64,000 nt of DNA from Dacryopinax spathularia (GCA_037974965.1 JBBPFI010000011.1:558001-622000); one strand, 5' to 3'; positions 20,692 to 31,900 are shown, counted from the first letter of the stretch. Made by a program: numbers and translations. The notes: generated from the sequence alone by a model not told the origin.

Positions 20692-22891
20692 TCAGCACGC
20701 ATTCGTGATGAGGACCCACGCGTGGAATTCGGTCAGGTCCATCTTGCGGAGGCCTCGTGCCCACTCTTGGATGAACTGCCGAGCCTTGTTGTACATCTTG
20801 CGGGAATATTTCTTGGCGAAGTGCTCATGCTGCAGGCCTTCGTCGCGCTCGCGAAGCACGTACAATATCATCTTATGGGCGACAGGAACGATCTCTGCTT
20901 CGGTATACCCGGCGTAGTGTGCGAGGGTAGGGTTCTGCCACACATAAGGTCAGTGTGTGGAGTTTTTTCTTGGAACAGTCACATACCCATGCGCCCCGGC
21001 GTAGGACACGACGAGCCAGCCAGATCGAAGCAGCGCTCGCTAAGCTGGGTGGGACGGCGATGAGATTCCAGTCGAGGCTGGCCATCTCGATGAAGTACTT
21101 GGCCAAGGTCCTCGAATTGATGTCATAATCGTCGGCCTTGCTGGCGCGGCGAAGGAAGCTCATCGGGCCAGGATATGAGAGATCGAAGCCGATGGCCTTC
21201 AAGATGTAAGCCTCAGCCTGAAGGATAGACTTGTCGTCGAAGCCCGCGTCGCAACATTTGACAAGGTCGACGACCGAAGGATAATGCATCTCCTCATACT
21301 TTGAGGCGAGGTACAATGCTGCAACTCCGACCAGCTGGAACTTGACGAGGGACACGACCCGAATAGACAGGAAACGGTCTACAATGTTGATGCACAGGAA
21401 CAAGGTCTCAGGGAGGAGCCTGAAGGACCCGTGAACCTGGACCAGCCAGTCGACGAGCACATCGCGGAACTTCCATGTCAATTCTTTCTGTCGGTCCATG
21501 TAATTGGGGTCAGGCATGCATGCCATCTATAATCAGGGTGAGAAACCAGCATATATGCGCATATATTTGATGTTATATATTTGGTGTTAACTTACCTCGC
21601 ACTTCTTCAAGTATGCGAAGATCTCGTCGGCATATTCGCTGACCATCATCGGGTCGCCAGCGTCATCCTCATCGAGATCCTCCCATGTGCGTTCCACTGG
21701 GGCCGCGGGTTCAACAATCTCGACCTAAAGTTGTTAATGAATAATGGCTCTCAACTCCATTGAAGGCTACTCACTGTCTCCCGGAGGGTCTCCTCTCCCT
21801 CAACGTGAGTGGGCTTTGAGCTAGAAGCACTCGTCGATGTCACAGTCTTGCGTTTGAGTTCACGCTTGGTCTGGACGATGTTCTCCAGAACCTTGGCCCT
21901 GGGATGGCGAGGTTGTATAGCATCGGTCTCGTCAGCATCCATGCTGCTCGTTCTCCTCTTCTTGACCGGAGCACCCTCATCCTGTTCTTCGTCCTCGGCA
22001 GGAGGTTGAGGGATGACGGGTCGAGAAACGAGGACCTTGCTCCTCCGCACAGCAGCATTGCCTGCAATGGGACGAGGAGCGCCAGTCGGAATAGCAGAGG
22101 TAGTGCGAGCACGGAGCGGTTGGCGAGCTGCTGCCGATGCAGCAGGCTTGGAGGAGGGGCCAGAGGCGGTGGAGGTCGTGGCAGCCGAAAGGCGCGCAGA
22201 TGTGCGACGAGGGACTTGAGGTCGGACAGGGAGGGCGGATGGTCCCTCTGGTGGGTCGATCTCCATAGCATCGGCATCGTCGTCGCCGTCTTGCGCTTCT
22301 TGTACTTCCTCGGGGATGTCGGAGACGGGTGCAGTGGTCACTGGCTGCTTGTCGGCTACTGTATTAGATCGGGTCCGCCGGGTGGGAGGGCGTATGGCGG
22401 CAGACTGTGTCCCTAGGGCTGAGGCGGGGCGGGGGGCTGCTGCACCTGCCGTGCTGGTGGCCCGCTGACGCGCAAGGAGGCCAGTACGGCTGGTCCCAGT
22501 CAAGGGCTTGACGGCGGGCTTCTTGATGTCTTCCTCGCCCTCATCCTTGCCGCCACCCATCCTGTTGTCGCCAACATTGGTAACAGCACCGAGGGCGGTA
22601 CGCTTCTTGGTACTCGGAGCAGCGGCTTTGCCAGTGATATCAGCAAGAGCAGCTTTCCCTCCTAGGCCTGCAGCGGTGTTGCGAGCGCGCAGACCGACGG
22701 TGGCGTCCTTTGCACCAAGCGTGGCGGAGCGTGCTGACCTCGCCGCAGTGAGGGAGGGGACGGCGTTCTCATCACTGACTGCATGCCCACGCGGGTTGCG
22801 AGCTGTTTTTCTCTATCAGATGGGCATTGCGTCAGCGATAAGCACGCCGGGTTGGAGAGGAACCACCAACACTGGGAGGAGGGGCAGCCAT
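20692..22891 (-). CDS. B-type (mitotic) cyclin
   Basis: Five exons: 22891-22871, 22812-21775, 21724-21596, 21526-20987, 20934-20692; 656 residues. Exon 1 is a 7-codon micro-exon (MAAPPPS) joined by a GTTGGT donor; I chose it because the downstream frame has no other good ATG near the conserved N-terminus. A perfect destruction box, RTALGAVTN (about 78-86, R-x-x-L-x-x-x-x-N), marks it for APC/C. A long disordered Ala/Ser/Pro region follows. The cyclin boxes begin near 385 with MVSEYADEIFAYLKKCE, then FRDVLVDWLVQVHGSF, LPETLFLCINIVDRFLS and QLVGVAALYLASKYEEM. This is the Clb/Cdc13 pattern: it activates Cdk1 for G2/M. The Ala-rich N-terminus is longer than in yeast Clb proteins. Intron 3 (21527-21595) carries the GCATATATGC-type palindrome. 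Confidence 0.93.
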
Positions 22892-23412
22892 GATGTATCG
22901 CCTCTCTTGATGTTACTTGGTGGGTACGACGACACAGCTGTTTGGTAGTTGGTGTGGATGGGATACACGGCGGGATTAATGGTCGATGAGAGGGGGAAGG
23001 AGGATGGAGACGGAGGAGGGGGAGGGGGTTTGTAATGAACTGAGGAGGATGGGGGAGGGGAAGAGCTGTGTTGGTCGTCGTAAGAAGCAGTCCCACACCG
23101 CAGACCTCATTCACTTCACCTCGTCACATCCCGCACACTCCCCGGATGCAAAACGAGCGCGACGACCATCCAACACGCGGTCACGTGAGTGACTGACTTT
23201 CTGCGCGTGATCACACATGCGTCCGTCATTCGCTTCCGGCTCATTAAGGCCACATCTCCGTTGTGTTGTGCCTTGTTAGCGGTTTGGCTCATGCAACGAT
23301 ACGCGGCGTGGACAATGCGTTGGGCGCTTAGGCCCGTAAAAAGTTCGATTAAAGTAAGCAGGGTATCTAGATAACTGTTACATCTGGACAATAGGACGCG
23401 CATAACAGGCTA
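22892..23412. other. Intergenic, cyclin promoter
   Basis: Holds a CACGTG E-box at 23182-23187, about 290 bp before the cyclin ATG. In fungi such a site can bind bHLH factors of the Cbf1/Pho4 type. I see no gene. Confidence 0.5.
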
Positions 23413-24360
23413 TTAATACAGGTCCTCCTGCTTGATCCTGAAGCCGTCCGGAGCATATTCCTCGGCCTTGACGTATTCCTCAGCCTTGATATACCCAGGC
23501 GGAGGGTACGGGCGGTAGGTTGCTGAGGTCCTGGGCGCGGGAATCGGGGGAGGTGCAAGGACACCAGCATACTGAGCGGGATAGCGGACAGGATACTGGG
23601 CAGGATACATATGTGGTGCAGTCATCGGGTAGGGTGCGGCTGCCGGCGCTGGTGAGGCCGACGCTCTGTCCCACTTGTGGCCGTAGCCGTAGCCGTAACC
23701 GCCGCCCATCTCGCTGGCTGGAGGCAGCGGAGTTAAGGGAGGAGTCTCGCGTTCCGCCTTCATCATGTTGTACGAGGGGTCCGGCGAAGGCGTCAGCCGT
23801 CCATTGTCAAGGGGTCCAGTTTCTCCATCAGAGATTTGCGCACACCACTGTTCAATCGTATAGATGTAGCCAGGATCGATGAAGCCTTGCTTCTGGAGAG
23901 CGATGATAGCGCGATGTGCCCATGTGTAGCACGGGCAGCTAGGCATGTACGTCTGACCAGGTCTGTCGCCAGCGACGATCGAGCGGATAGTCTGCTCGCA
24001 GAGTTTGTGCTTTCTGTCCACGTCGCCAGTATAGGTGAGATGCGCAATCGGCAAGCTGTGTTCTGGCCACTCGCCCTTGTAGGGAATAGGCTTGCGGTAG
24101 AACCAGCATTTCCACGGCGCGTAGGGTTGCTCGAGCTGGTATACGTTGACGAGCTGGTTGTCCCAGTGAACCATGTAGAACCCGAAGTTGTGATGCAGAT
24201 GGTCATCAACAGCAGGTGGTCTAGGAATGCTCTGGATGTCCAGCAGAGCCAGATATAGCGTGAGACAAACGCTTCTAGACGGCCTCGGAGGGAGGTTGGG
24301 GCAGGACGGTTCGATGATGCGGACCTTCGGCATGTTGTGATCTCTACGAAGTGGCATCAA
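23413..24360 (-). CDS. Unknown protein with Pro/Tyr-rich C-terminus
   Basis: One open frame of 315 residues from 24360, or 306 from the second ATG at 24333 (MPKVRIIEPS), which has the better context. I do not recognise the family. The first half looks globular, with FGFYMVHWDNQLVNVYQLE, WKCWFYRKPIPYKGEWPE and a Cys-rich SCPCYTWAHRAIIALQKQG segment. The second half is disordered, rich in Pro, Tyr and Ala, with YGYGYG and a doubled (K/V)-AEEY motif near the end. A 39-nt in-frame stretch after PSRS begins GTTTGT and ends CAG and may be an intron; its removal would not change the frame. A TATA box at 24490-24496 (minus) suits this gene. Confidence 0.7.
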   Translation of the reverse strand: MMPLRRDHNMPKVRIIEPSCPNLPPRPSRSVCLTLYLALLDIQSIPRPPAVDDHLHHNFGFYMVHWDNQLVNVYQLEQPYAPWKCWFYRKPIPYKGEWPEHSLPIAHLTYTGDVDRKHKLCEQTIRSIVAGDRPGQTYMPSCPCYTWAHRAIIALQKQGFIDPGYIYTIEQWCAQISDGETGPLDNGRLTPSPDPSYNMMKAERETPPLTPLPPASEMGGGYGYGYGHKWDRASASPAPAAAPYPMTAPHMYPAQYPVRYPAQYAGVLAPPPIPAPRTSATYRPYPPPGYIKAEEYVKAEEYAPDGFRIKQEDLY

Positions 24361-24961
24361 TATAGGCGCGAAATTTTCAAGGAATATGCGTACAGTTCCT
24401 TGGGAGACGAATCTGGTGCTGGAGGGCTGAATAGGATTGCGGGGTTCCGTTGTCGCTGTGTGCAGGATCTCGGAGCTGTGAAGGCCACCTTTTATAGCCT
24501 ATGAGGCGCTGCATCCCGCAGCATGAGAATGCGGCAACGTAGACATGGCAAAGCAAAGCATAAGCCATCGGATGAAGAACTCGCTTGGGCAGTACAGTCC
24601 AAAGTAGAGAAGCGACCAGCTCGGCTGAGCAGACAATGCCCGGCCCAAGAATTATCGCCGTGCAGCAGAGACTAGCACTGTCAAGACGCCCACAAGGCCA
24701 CACCGGAGTTCAGTGTCAACTTCCCATCGCCCTTTGCCGGTCGGCAACAAAGCGTCCATTTCCAATGTCACTGAACTAGGGGCGGCGCGCTAGAGGTCGT
24801 TATCCGGAAGTCAAGGTGATGGTCGGCTGAGGAAGAGAAGTGAACCGCAGGTGACGTTTGTCCCTTCCCTTTCGGAAAGCCTCCGTTTCTGGCTGTAAGG
24901 GTCGAGCGTCTGCTTTTGGCTTCCCTGGCTACTCTTGTTGGCATCATCTCGGAAAAGGCGT
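24361..24961. other. Divergent intergenic region, unknown protein / SAM50
   Basis: Holds the TATA box of the leftward gene. The region next to SAM50 (24780-24961) is TATA-less. No gene seen. Confidence 0.55.
24490..24496 (-). promoter_or_regulatory. TATA box of the unknown Pro/Tyr-rich gene
   Basis: Read on the minus strand this is TATAAAA, 130-160 bp before the two candidate ATGs. Confidence 0.55.
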
Positions 24962-26744
24962 ATGGACGGCCAAGCCGATCCGCAGGTGAGTTAGCTTATT
25001 TGTCCGAGAAGAAAAGTCGGAGCTGAGAGAAGTCATGGAAATGCTAGGCGCCACCATTAAAGCCGCCGCTGCATTCTACAGCACAAAACGAGCCGAGTCA
25101 GGGGCTCTCGTTCGACGAGCTTCGGGCATGGTACGAGCAACGAGCGGAACTTCGGCTAAGAGGGCAGTATGAGAGCGCAGTAAAGGGCGTCGTGAAGCTG
25201 GTACGCTATGTTACAAGCTCAGAGATTGTGGGTTGACACGCAGTGCAGTTGGAAGATGCTGGCGACGCGCCTCTGCGGCTCACAGCCCTTCGCATAACGG
25301 CTCCCCACACCAGCCAAACATTCCTCGATACTCTGCTGGCTCCCTATCTCCGGCCTCCTGCAACAGCCGAGTCTCCAATATCGACCGTGCGAACCGTGTT
25401 GAAACAAACGCGTGACGTCACCCAAGTGCTCGCTTCGACTAGTATCTTCAAAACTCTTGAGCCTACCCTTGTCCGGTCCCTCTCACCTCTAGCAGAGCCC
25501 GGAGATGTAGAGCTCCTCGTAATGGCAACGGAGCGCGGTCGTCGTTTCCTTAAGGGAGAGTCGAGCGTCGGCAACTCCGAAGCGTCTGCAGCCATAACCG
25601 GCAGGTTGTTCAACACTCTGGGTTACGGCGACTCACTGCAAGTCGTGTTGTCTTCGGGAACCAGGACAAGGAGGTGCTATGAAGCGACCTTCGATGTCCC
25701 GCTTGTCGAGCTTGCTAGGACGCTTCCAGGAGCGAAGGAGGGAGGCAGGGGTAGGCCCGGGTGGGAACTGAATACTCGAGGCGAGGTTGTCGCTTGGGAG
25801 TCTGAACGGGATTGGACCAGCTGGGCTGGATGCTGGGAACGTCAAAGGGGCGCGAAAGCCGGGATCTCGGTAAGTGCTTTCTGAAACTGTATGCACTCGC
25901 ATTGACAGATGTCTTTAGACTCGCACTCTGCTTGGCAACCATAGCTTCACCTATTCCCTCATAGCGCGACATATCCACTCCTTAGCACCGACCGCTTCTG
26001 TATCCACCCGTCTCTCAGCAGGACCAAATCTCAAATCATCCTTCACCCATACCCTCATCAATCGGGCAGTTGACGGCAGATGGGGCTATCGCTTCGTTCA
26101 AGAACTGGCAGGCCTGGGCGGCGACGCGAAGTTTCTGCGGTTAGAAGCCGATTTCTCCCGTCTTGTTCCTTTGCCCAATAATATGGTACGCAGACTCTTC
26201 TCAGTATCCTTCATCATGTGCTTATTCTGCGTAGTCGCTCTCTTTCGCTACACGTACCGGCTTCTTAAGGCCGCTCTCATCGTCGCCTGTCCCGCTCTCG
26301 GATCGTCTCTTCCTGGGAGGACCAACCTCCGTCCGCATGTTCCAGATGAACGGAATGGGTCCCCACGACGGCTGTAAGCACCCATTACAATCCATTTCCT
26401 TCGCCCAACTAACGTCCAAAACAGTCAACGCAACCGGCGGCGAGATATCCGCCTCAGCCGGTCTCTCCCTCCTCGGAAAATTCGGCGGCCGCGCGCAGGA
26501 CTGGCCACTCCAATGGCACATCTTCAGCAACGTCGGCTCCCTCGGCCGGCTTCTGCCAGGGGACGACTCCCTCTCCTCCATCAAGCAAACTTTATCTCGA
26601 CCATCTCTCTCAGTCGGCCTTGGGCTGGTAGGGCGGATGGACCCAATTAGGATCGAGCTGAATTTGGGTGTGCCGCTCGTGGCGGCCAAAGGGGAGGGGT
26701 TGACTAGGGGCTGGAGTGTGGGTATTGGGTTGGAATTCCTGTAG
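24962..26744 (+). CDS. SAM50: Mitochondrial outer-membrane SAM complex core, Sam50/Tob55
   Basis: Six exons: 24962-24985, 25093-25200, 25249-25869, 25919-26185, 26235-26373, 26425-26744; about 492 residues. Early part: PLRLTALRITAPHTSQTFLD and VLKQTRDVTQVLASTSIFKT, the single POTRA domain. Later QELAGLGGDAKFLRLEADFS, LSDRLFLGGPTSVR, and the final strand ending GIGLEFL, the beta-signal-like end of a 16-strand Omp85 barrel. Sam50 inserts beta-barrel proteins into the outer membrane. The first exon (MDGQADPQ) is the weak point. The obvious acceptor CTACAG (ending 25081) would run into a stop, so I used the AG at 25091-25092; the true start may differ. In the same way exons 3 and 4 use the second of two nearby AGs. 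Confidence 0.88.
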
Positions 26745-27020
26745 ATGTGCAAGAAGAGCAATTAATTGACCTATATCAGCACTGTTCTTATGAACTGGTG
26801 GGTGAAGTTGAATAGTGTATGCATTACATCGTTGTCATCCCGAAAATACGGGCCATACATGCTGCAATCTACGCCAATGCCCAAGCGCATGGCATAGGGT
26901 AGAGCGAGAAAAAGCAACTGGGACCACCAATGGTCCCATTGCCTCATCGGCAATCCACATCTTCACCGCAGAGAAGTCTGAACCTCTGACCACTCGCACC
27001 TTCCCATCTCCATACTGGGC
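26745..27020. other. Convergent 3' region, SAM50 / mitochondrial uS8
   Basis: Short spacer between two convergent genes. Nothing else seen. Confidence 0.6.
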
Positions 27021-27488
27021 CTACCGTGCCCGAATCAGCACCTCCCCACCTCTCTTCGCTCGGACCGCATCACGGATCTCCATCCAAATCGGCTTCCCCC
27101 GCTCATCCTTCGTCTTCACGATCGCAATCTCGCCAATCGACATCGCCCTGACGAATTTTGCTCTCCGCCCAGAGCAGAGCAAGAACAGCTCGTCGGGATT
27201 CAAGAATATCCTCCTGCTAGGTTTCGAAACCAGCTCGACGGCGCTGAGGACACTGATATCGTCTCGATACTTAAGCTGGGCCCATATCCGCCTGTCTTGC
27301 TCGGAGGAGGTGAGGAACGTCTTGGGGTCGGTGGAGTCTTTGCTGCCTCGGGAGACGGAGAGGAGGAAGCCGTTTCGCATGAGGAGGGAGAGCATAGCGA
27401 GGTTGCCGGCGGTGTAGTGGAACGGGACGAGCGAGTGTCGTGCCTTGAAGGCATTTTGTAATGTCGAGGCGAAGACGTGGGGCAGCAT
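27021..27488 (-). CDS. MRPS8: Mitochondrial small-subunit ribosomal protein uS8 (MRPS8)
   Basis: A single exon of 155 residues from the ATG at 27488 (MLPHVFASTLQNAFK). Features of uS8: an N-terminal helix-strand region with NLAMLSLLMRNGFLLSVSRG, and the C-terminal block MSIGEIAIVKTKDE, then WMEIRDAVRAKRGGEVLIRA, matching the GGE-V/I-R ending of fungal mitochondrial uS8. It is basic throughout. It helps fold the central domain of the small rRNA. The open frame extends upstream to 27704, but that extension is a low-complexity Arg/Ser stretch, so I take the inner ATG. It is divergent from ARP6, with 249 bp between the start codons. Confidence 0.85.
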   Translation of the reverse strand: MLPHVFASTLQNAFKARHSLVPFHYTAGNLAMLSLLMRNGFLLSVSRGSKDSTDPKTFLTSSEQDRRIWAQLKYRDDISVLSAVELVSKPSRRIFLNPDELFLLCSGRRAKFVRAMSIGEIAIVKTKDERGKPIWMEIRDAVRAKRGGEVLIRAR

Positions 27489-27737
27489 CTTCGACGGGGA
27501 CGGCGAGCTGGAGAGATGGCGTCGCCTTCGAGGTGCCGACCGGATGCGTGGGATGCGTGATGGGAGGGTCGGTGCTCTGAGAAGTCGACGAGGAGACGAC
27601 CTTTGACTTTCAGAAGTTTTGCTTCCGCAGCAATTCGCCGCTTCTCCGACCCTTGAACGCGTCCTTTTAGGCCGACAACGACGACTATGGCCGGAAGTCG
27701 ACAACCATAACCATACTGTATACTAAAATAATTGGTT
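27489..27737. promoter_or_regulatory. Shared divergent promoter, MRPS8 / ARP6
   Basis: 249 bp separate the two start codons. There is no clear TATA box for either gene, as is usual for housekeeping pairs, so common control is inferred only from the short distance. Confidence 0.5.
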
Positions 27738-29565
27738 ATGGCGCCGCCTGTATTCATCCTCGATAACGGCGCGTCGACCATCAAATGCGGTTTCGCCCAC
27801 CTCAACCCAAAGCCGCGACTGATACCCAATAAGGTCGCGCGTCTCACTAAAGGCATCCGGCAGCTGTACGTCGCGGACGAACTTGCGAACTGTAATGCTT
27901 GGGAACATCTGCATTGGAGAGTCCCATTCGAGAGGGTGCGTCTGGTTGTGTCTGTGTCATGGCGGGACTGATGAGAGACAAAGGATAGGGTATCCTCACG
28001 AATTGGGACGTGGAAAAGGTCGTATGGGACAGGATCTTCTCTCCCGCTGTGATGAATGTATGCTCTCGTTGCTTTCTTCTGTTCTGCATACTAAGTGTTT
28101 TTTAGGTCGATCCGAGGGAGTCATCGTTACTGGTCACGGAACCACCGTTGAACCTTCCGAATGTCGCAGCAACATATGACCAAATGGTGTTCGAGGAGTA
28201 CGAATTCGCCTCCTATTATCGGTGTACCTGTACGTGCGTTTGCATCTGTTTGCGCTCCTGTTCTTACAGCATCCCCAGCAGCCGCACTCATTCCACATGG
28301 GAAGCTATACGGCTCGAAGATGCCCGAGGCGGCAATCCTCATCGAGTCCGGCCATTCCTTCACACACGTTACCCCAATTTTACGTGGTCAGCCCGTCGCC
28401 GCGGGGATCCGCCGGTTCGTCCGCTCAAACCTATGTCGGATCTTAGAGCTGATGTATGGGCAGAATTGACGTGGGAGGACACATGATGACGAATCATCTG
28501 AAGACGATCCTGTCGTTCAGACAGTTTGAGATGATGGACTTAGGTTGGGTGGTGGAGGATATCAAGCATAGACTGTGTTTCGTCTCACAAGACTTCAAGC
28601 GCGATATCGAAGCTGCCCAGTAAGCTACGCAAAGCAATGCTCATGCACTGGCGCTAACCTCGCCCGTAGTACAACACCACCCAAAGGTCCAGATGGGAAG
28701 ATTCCACCAAATCCCTTACAGCGGTCCTATGTGTTACCCGACCTAGCCACGGAGATGCTCGGCCACTCCCTCCCCTCCGGCCGAGCCCGATCTCCAACCC
28801 ATCCTGACCATCCCACCGTCCACCTGATCAACGAGCGCTTCTCGATCCCAGAACTCCTCTTCCGACCTACTAATATCGGTCTAAATCAAGCCGGGCTTGC
28901 GGAGTGCGTTCAGCAGGCGGTCAACTCGCTTCCCGAGGAAGCACGTGCGCTTGCGTGGTGTAATATCGGTCTCATTGGCGGAAATACGCTCTTTGAGGGG
29001 TTTGCCCAGAGAGTGGAGGCTGAGATCCGGCCGCTTGCGCCGGCGTATGTGAAAGTAGGGATCCACCAGGCGGAAGAGTGCGTCCTCTCCCTCGCCCTTA
29101 CCAGAACGGGGATGGAACTGAACCTTTTCTAGCCCCATCACCTGCACGTATACATCTGCGATACCGTTCGCTAAGTCCAAAGCATTCCACCAAATTGCGG
29201 TCACGAAGCAGCAGTACGAGGAGTTAGGGTCGGCCGGTATTCGCCGGTTGTTCGCAGGCGAGAAAAGCGCGTCTGTCACGCCGTTACCGCAAGGCGTCTC
29301 CGCGAAACGGAAAGCAGACGTGGTCGAAGAGGAGGAAGAACAGGAGGCTGAGCACGTCGACGAAGCCAAGGAGGAAGAGAAGGAGAAGGAGGAAGAAGAG
29401 GAGCATGAGGTACCGGCCAAGGGCGGTAGAACTCGGCTTGCTAGACGGTCCTCCGGCGCTGGTAAAGCAGCGCCCAGTCGCAGGAAGTCTGCCTCAGGGT
29501 CGGGTACCCCTACGCCGGTACAAGCATCGGGCCGACCCACCAGATCGCGGACCAAAGTTTCCTGA
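27738..29565 (+). CDS. ARP6: Actin-related protein Arp6 (SWR1 complex) with charged C-terminal tail
   Basis: Seven exons: 27738-27935, 27989-28057, 28106-28229, 28270-28414, 28464-28619, 28670-29077, 29133-29565; 510 residues. [20 protein letters not shown] is the actin-fold phosphate-1 start. [56 protein letters not shown] and [11 protein letters not shown] are Arp6 hallmarks; [14 protein letters not shown] and [19 protein letters not shown] complete the fold. Arp6 with Swc6 and Swc2 forms the part of SWR1 that docks on nucleosomes for H2A.Z exchange. After [15 protein letters not shown] the protein does not stop: about 85 more residues follow, first strongly acidic ([20 protein letters not shown]) and then Arg/Ser/Lys-rich to the end. 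Such a tail is not usual for Arp6. The exon-6 donor is GTGCGT; without that splice the frame would end at 29132 and lose the conserved DPIT block. Confidence 0.92.
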
Positions 29566-29881
29566 GATTCGGTCGTACAGCCAATCATTGTAATATTTAC
29601 ATTTGTCCTACCACGATGCCTTTGATGCCATAATTTCTATTCTCGTTTCCGGTCCCGGGCGTACAGTACGCTGTGACACGGTGCCGTCGTCGGCAGACGA
29701 AACAGGTCCAGGTCGCGTGAGGCGCGGTCGGTCGCCAAGCCTGTGCATGCGCCACGCGGTGCTTTGGGCAGGCAGGCCTTATATTGCAGCTGTCAGTCCA
29801 CAGCTGGTGGGGCCCCACAGCGCTCACACCGACGAAGCTGCTCCCCCAACCGTGACAATCTGCTTTCAGCCGCACTGTACG
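29566..29881. other. Intergenic, ARP6 to J-protein
   Basis: Nothing recognised beyond the promoter of the J-protein gene. Confidence 0.55.
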
Positions 29882-30295
29882 ATGTTCGACGAGCGGTATA
29901 GCACTCTGAAAGAAAGCTACTCCCTACTCGGGCTTAAAGAGGTGCGCCTCCAACCATTCTTCACCTTACACGCGCGAGCCCTAGCTGATATATATGCGTG
30001 TCTTGTCATGTAGGGCGCGTCCCTCGATACGGTCAAAACGACCTACCGCAGCCTTGCGCTCAAGCTGCATCCAGACAAGAACCCCGCGAACCCAACCGCT
30101 ACGATTCAGTTCCAGGCTCTGAGCGAGGCGTACGACAGGGTTATGGAACATATTGTTGGTGGAGCGGTGCATGTTGGGGGACAGGGGAGCGGGTTTGGCC
30201 CGCCGAATGGGTTTTATAGTTTTGGGGTTGGAGGGAGGAGAGGACCGGCGAGACCGCCTAGGCCGGCTCAGCAGGCGCAGGCTGCGAGCTCTTGA
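29882..30295 (+). CDS. Small J-domain protein
   Basis: Two exons, 29882-29941 and 30014-30295, give 113 residues. ESYSLLGLKE (helix I), then GASLDTVKTTYRSLALKLHPDKNPANP (helix II and the HPD motif, near residues 39-41), then IQFQALSEAYDRVME (helices III-IV) make a complete J domain. A short Gly/Phe/Pro-rich tail follows (GSGFGPPNGFYSFGVGG) with no zinc finger or membrane segment, so it is a class C-like co-chaperone that would stimulate an Hsp70 ATPase; its partner and compartment are unknown. The intron (29942-30013) carries a TATATATGCG motif. Confidence 0.85.
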
Positions 30296-30612
30296 GTAGG
30301 GGAAGGAGGCCGACTTGCATTACGGTGCTCGGAATCCGGAAGATCGAGGATCTCGAAGTCATCCGGAATTCAAAGGGATCGCGCCGAACTTTTATACCTG
30401 TAATGTGTCTTCGGACACCACTGTCATACCTGCTACTATGTGGCATCGCACCTCTCATGTTGTGAAATACCTCTAAACTGTAATTGACGTCGACCTACTT
30501 TCATCTTGGGCTGCTTGGCCAATTTTTGTCTGATCGGAAGCGAAGATTATCCGTCGCTTCCCTTCGCGTCCGGCCAGTCATCGCGCCCCAGCGCGTCGTC
30601 CAGCGCCTAACT
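30296..30612. other. Intergenic, J-protein to cyclin H
   Basis: No gene or strong promoter motif seen. Confidence 0.5.
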
Positions 30613-31900
30613 ATGGCGCCCTCCGCCGACCCGCCGCCTACAACAAATGGAGCCTCGACGTCTAAAGATCCGTTGACGCTGTATGAGGTCTCGACGCAGT
30701 ACAAGCACTGGCGGTTCTCGCCTGCTCAGCTGGAGGAACGGAGACGGAAGATGAACGAGGCTGCTGTGAATGCCATCCGGCAGGTACACGAAGCGGAAGA
30801 GGTGCGACTGCTCTTTTCAAAGGCAACCGCATTGCCAAGGCTAACACTGCGTTCTAGGAAGGGTCAAGCTCGCGAATATCTTTCTTGACGTTCGATGAGG
30901 AGCTGTTGCTGGTGAAGCAGTATCTGACCACGATTCCGAAGATGTGCAAGTTGCATCAGTTCCCCGAGGAGGTCGAAGCGACCGCGATGAGCTATCTCAA
31001 GCGGTTCTACCTCAAGAATACAGTGATGGACTGGCATCCACGAAATGTAATGTAAGACGATTTCACTATTGTCCGATACGACGTATCGCTGACACGGTGG
31101 ACATGCAGGCTGACCGCCATATACCTCGCCACGAAAACGACGAACAACCCGATGGCTATCGATACCTATGTTGCTAATATACCTCGGACAACGGCAAATG
31201 ATGTGCTCGAGCTGGAGTTCTTAGTTGCTCAGAGTCTGAACTTCCAGCTGGCGGTATGGGGTGCGCACCGAGCGGCGTGGGGCATATGGCTTGATTTGCA
31301 GGTGCGCAGCGCTTCTCAAGCCCGTATATCTGGAATTTTCCTGATATATGCAACAGACATTACCAGATTGGAACCGAGACGAAGCAAAAGAAGCCTTCGC
31401 ATCGGCTCAAGAGCACGTCAGCGCCTCGCGCCTAACCGACGCAGAGTTCATATGTGCGCCCTCTCAGATCGCAGCTGCTGCCTGGCATCTCGCAAAACCG
31501 GCTCTGCTGGAGAAATGGCTCGCAGCGAAGGGCGAGTCCGGAGCATTACCACTCATCAATTCCATCGGAGCTTTGATCGAGAAAGACGGGAAGGCGCCAG
31601 ATTTAGCTGTGGCTAAGGATGTGGATGCGAGGTTGAAGATATGCAAGAACCCTGAGAAGGTGGAGGGTAGTAAGGCGTACGTATCTCTCATTCTTGCCGA
31701 ATCACAAGAAGTCCTGATGGTTCAACAGATTCCTGCGACGGCAAGCTGCGGAAGAGGAAGAAGCCGCCGCGAAGCGCAAGAAGAAGGCAGAGCGGGCTGC
31801 AAAGGCGATGGCGGATGATCCATTCGCTTCTGAACCATTACCTGGTGTCGAGCAGAATGGGACCAAGGTCGGGGACGTTGATATGGATGATGACGATTAG
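30613..31900 (+). CDS. CCL1: Cyclin H homologue, TFIIH/CAK subunit (Ccl1)
   Basis: Five exons: 30613-30801, 30858-31051, 31109-31301, 31357-31676, 31729-31900; 355 residues. YEVSTQYKHWRFSPAQLEE is the typical cyclin H opening (S-x-Q-x-x-x-W-x-F-x-x-x-x-L). The first cyclin box has LLLVKQYLTTIPKMCK, AMSYLKRFYLKNTVMDWHP and NVMLTAIYLATKTTNNP. The second has LEFLVAQSLNFQLAVWGAHR and LTDAEFICAPSQIAAAAWHL. A Lys/Glu/Ala-rich helix follows (EEEEAAAKRKKKAERAAK), and the protein ends VDMDDDD. It pairs with Cdk7/Kin28 in TFIIH to phosphorylate RNA polymerase II. The ATG at 30613 was preferred to in-frame upstream ATGs because the conserved part starts just after it. An acidic end is known in this family. 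Confidence 0.9.
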
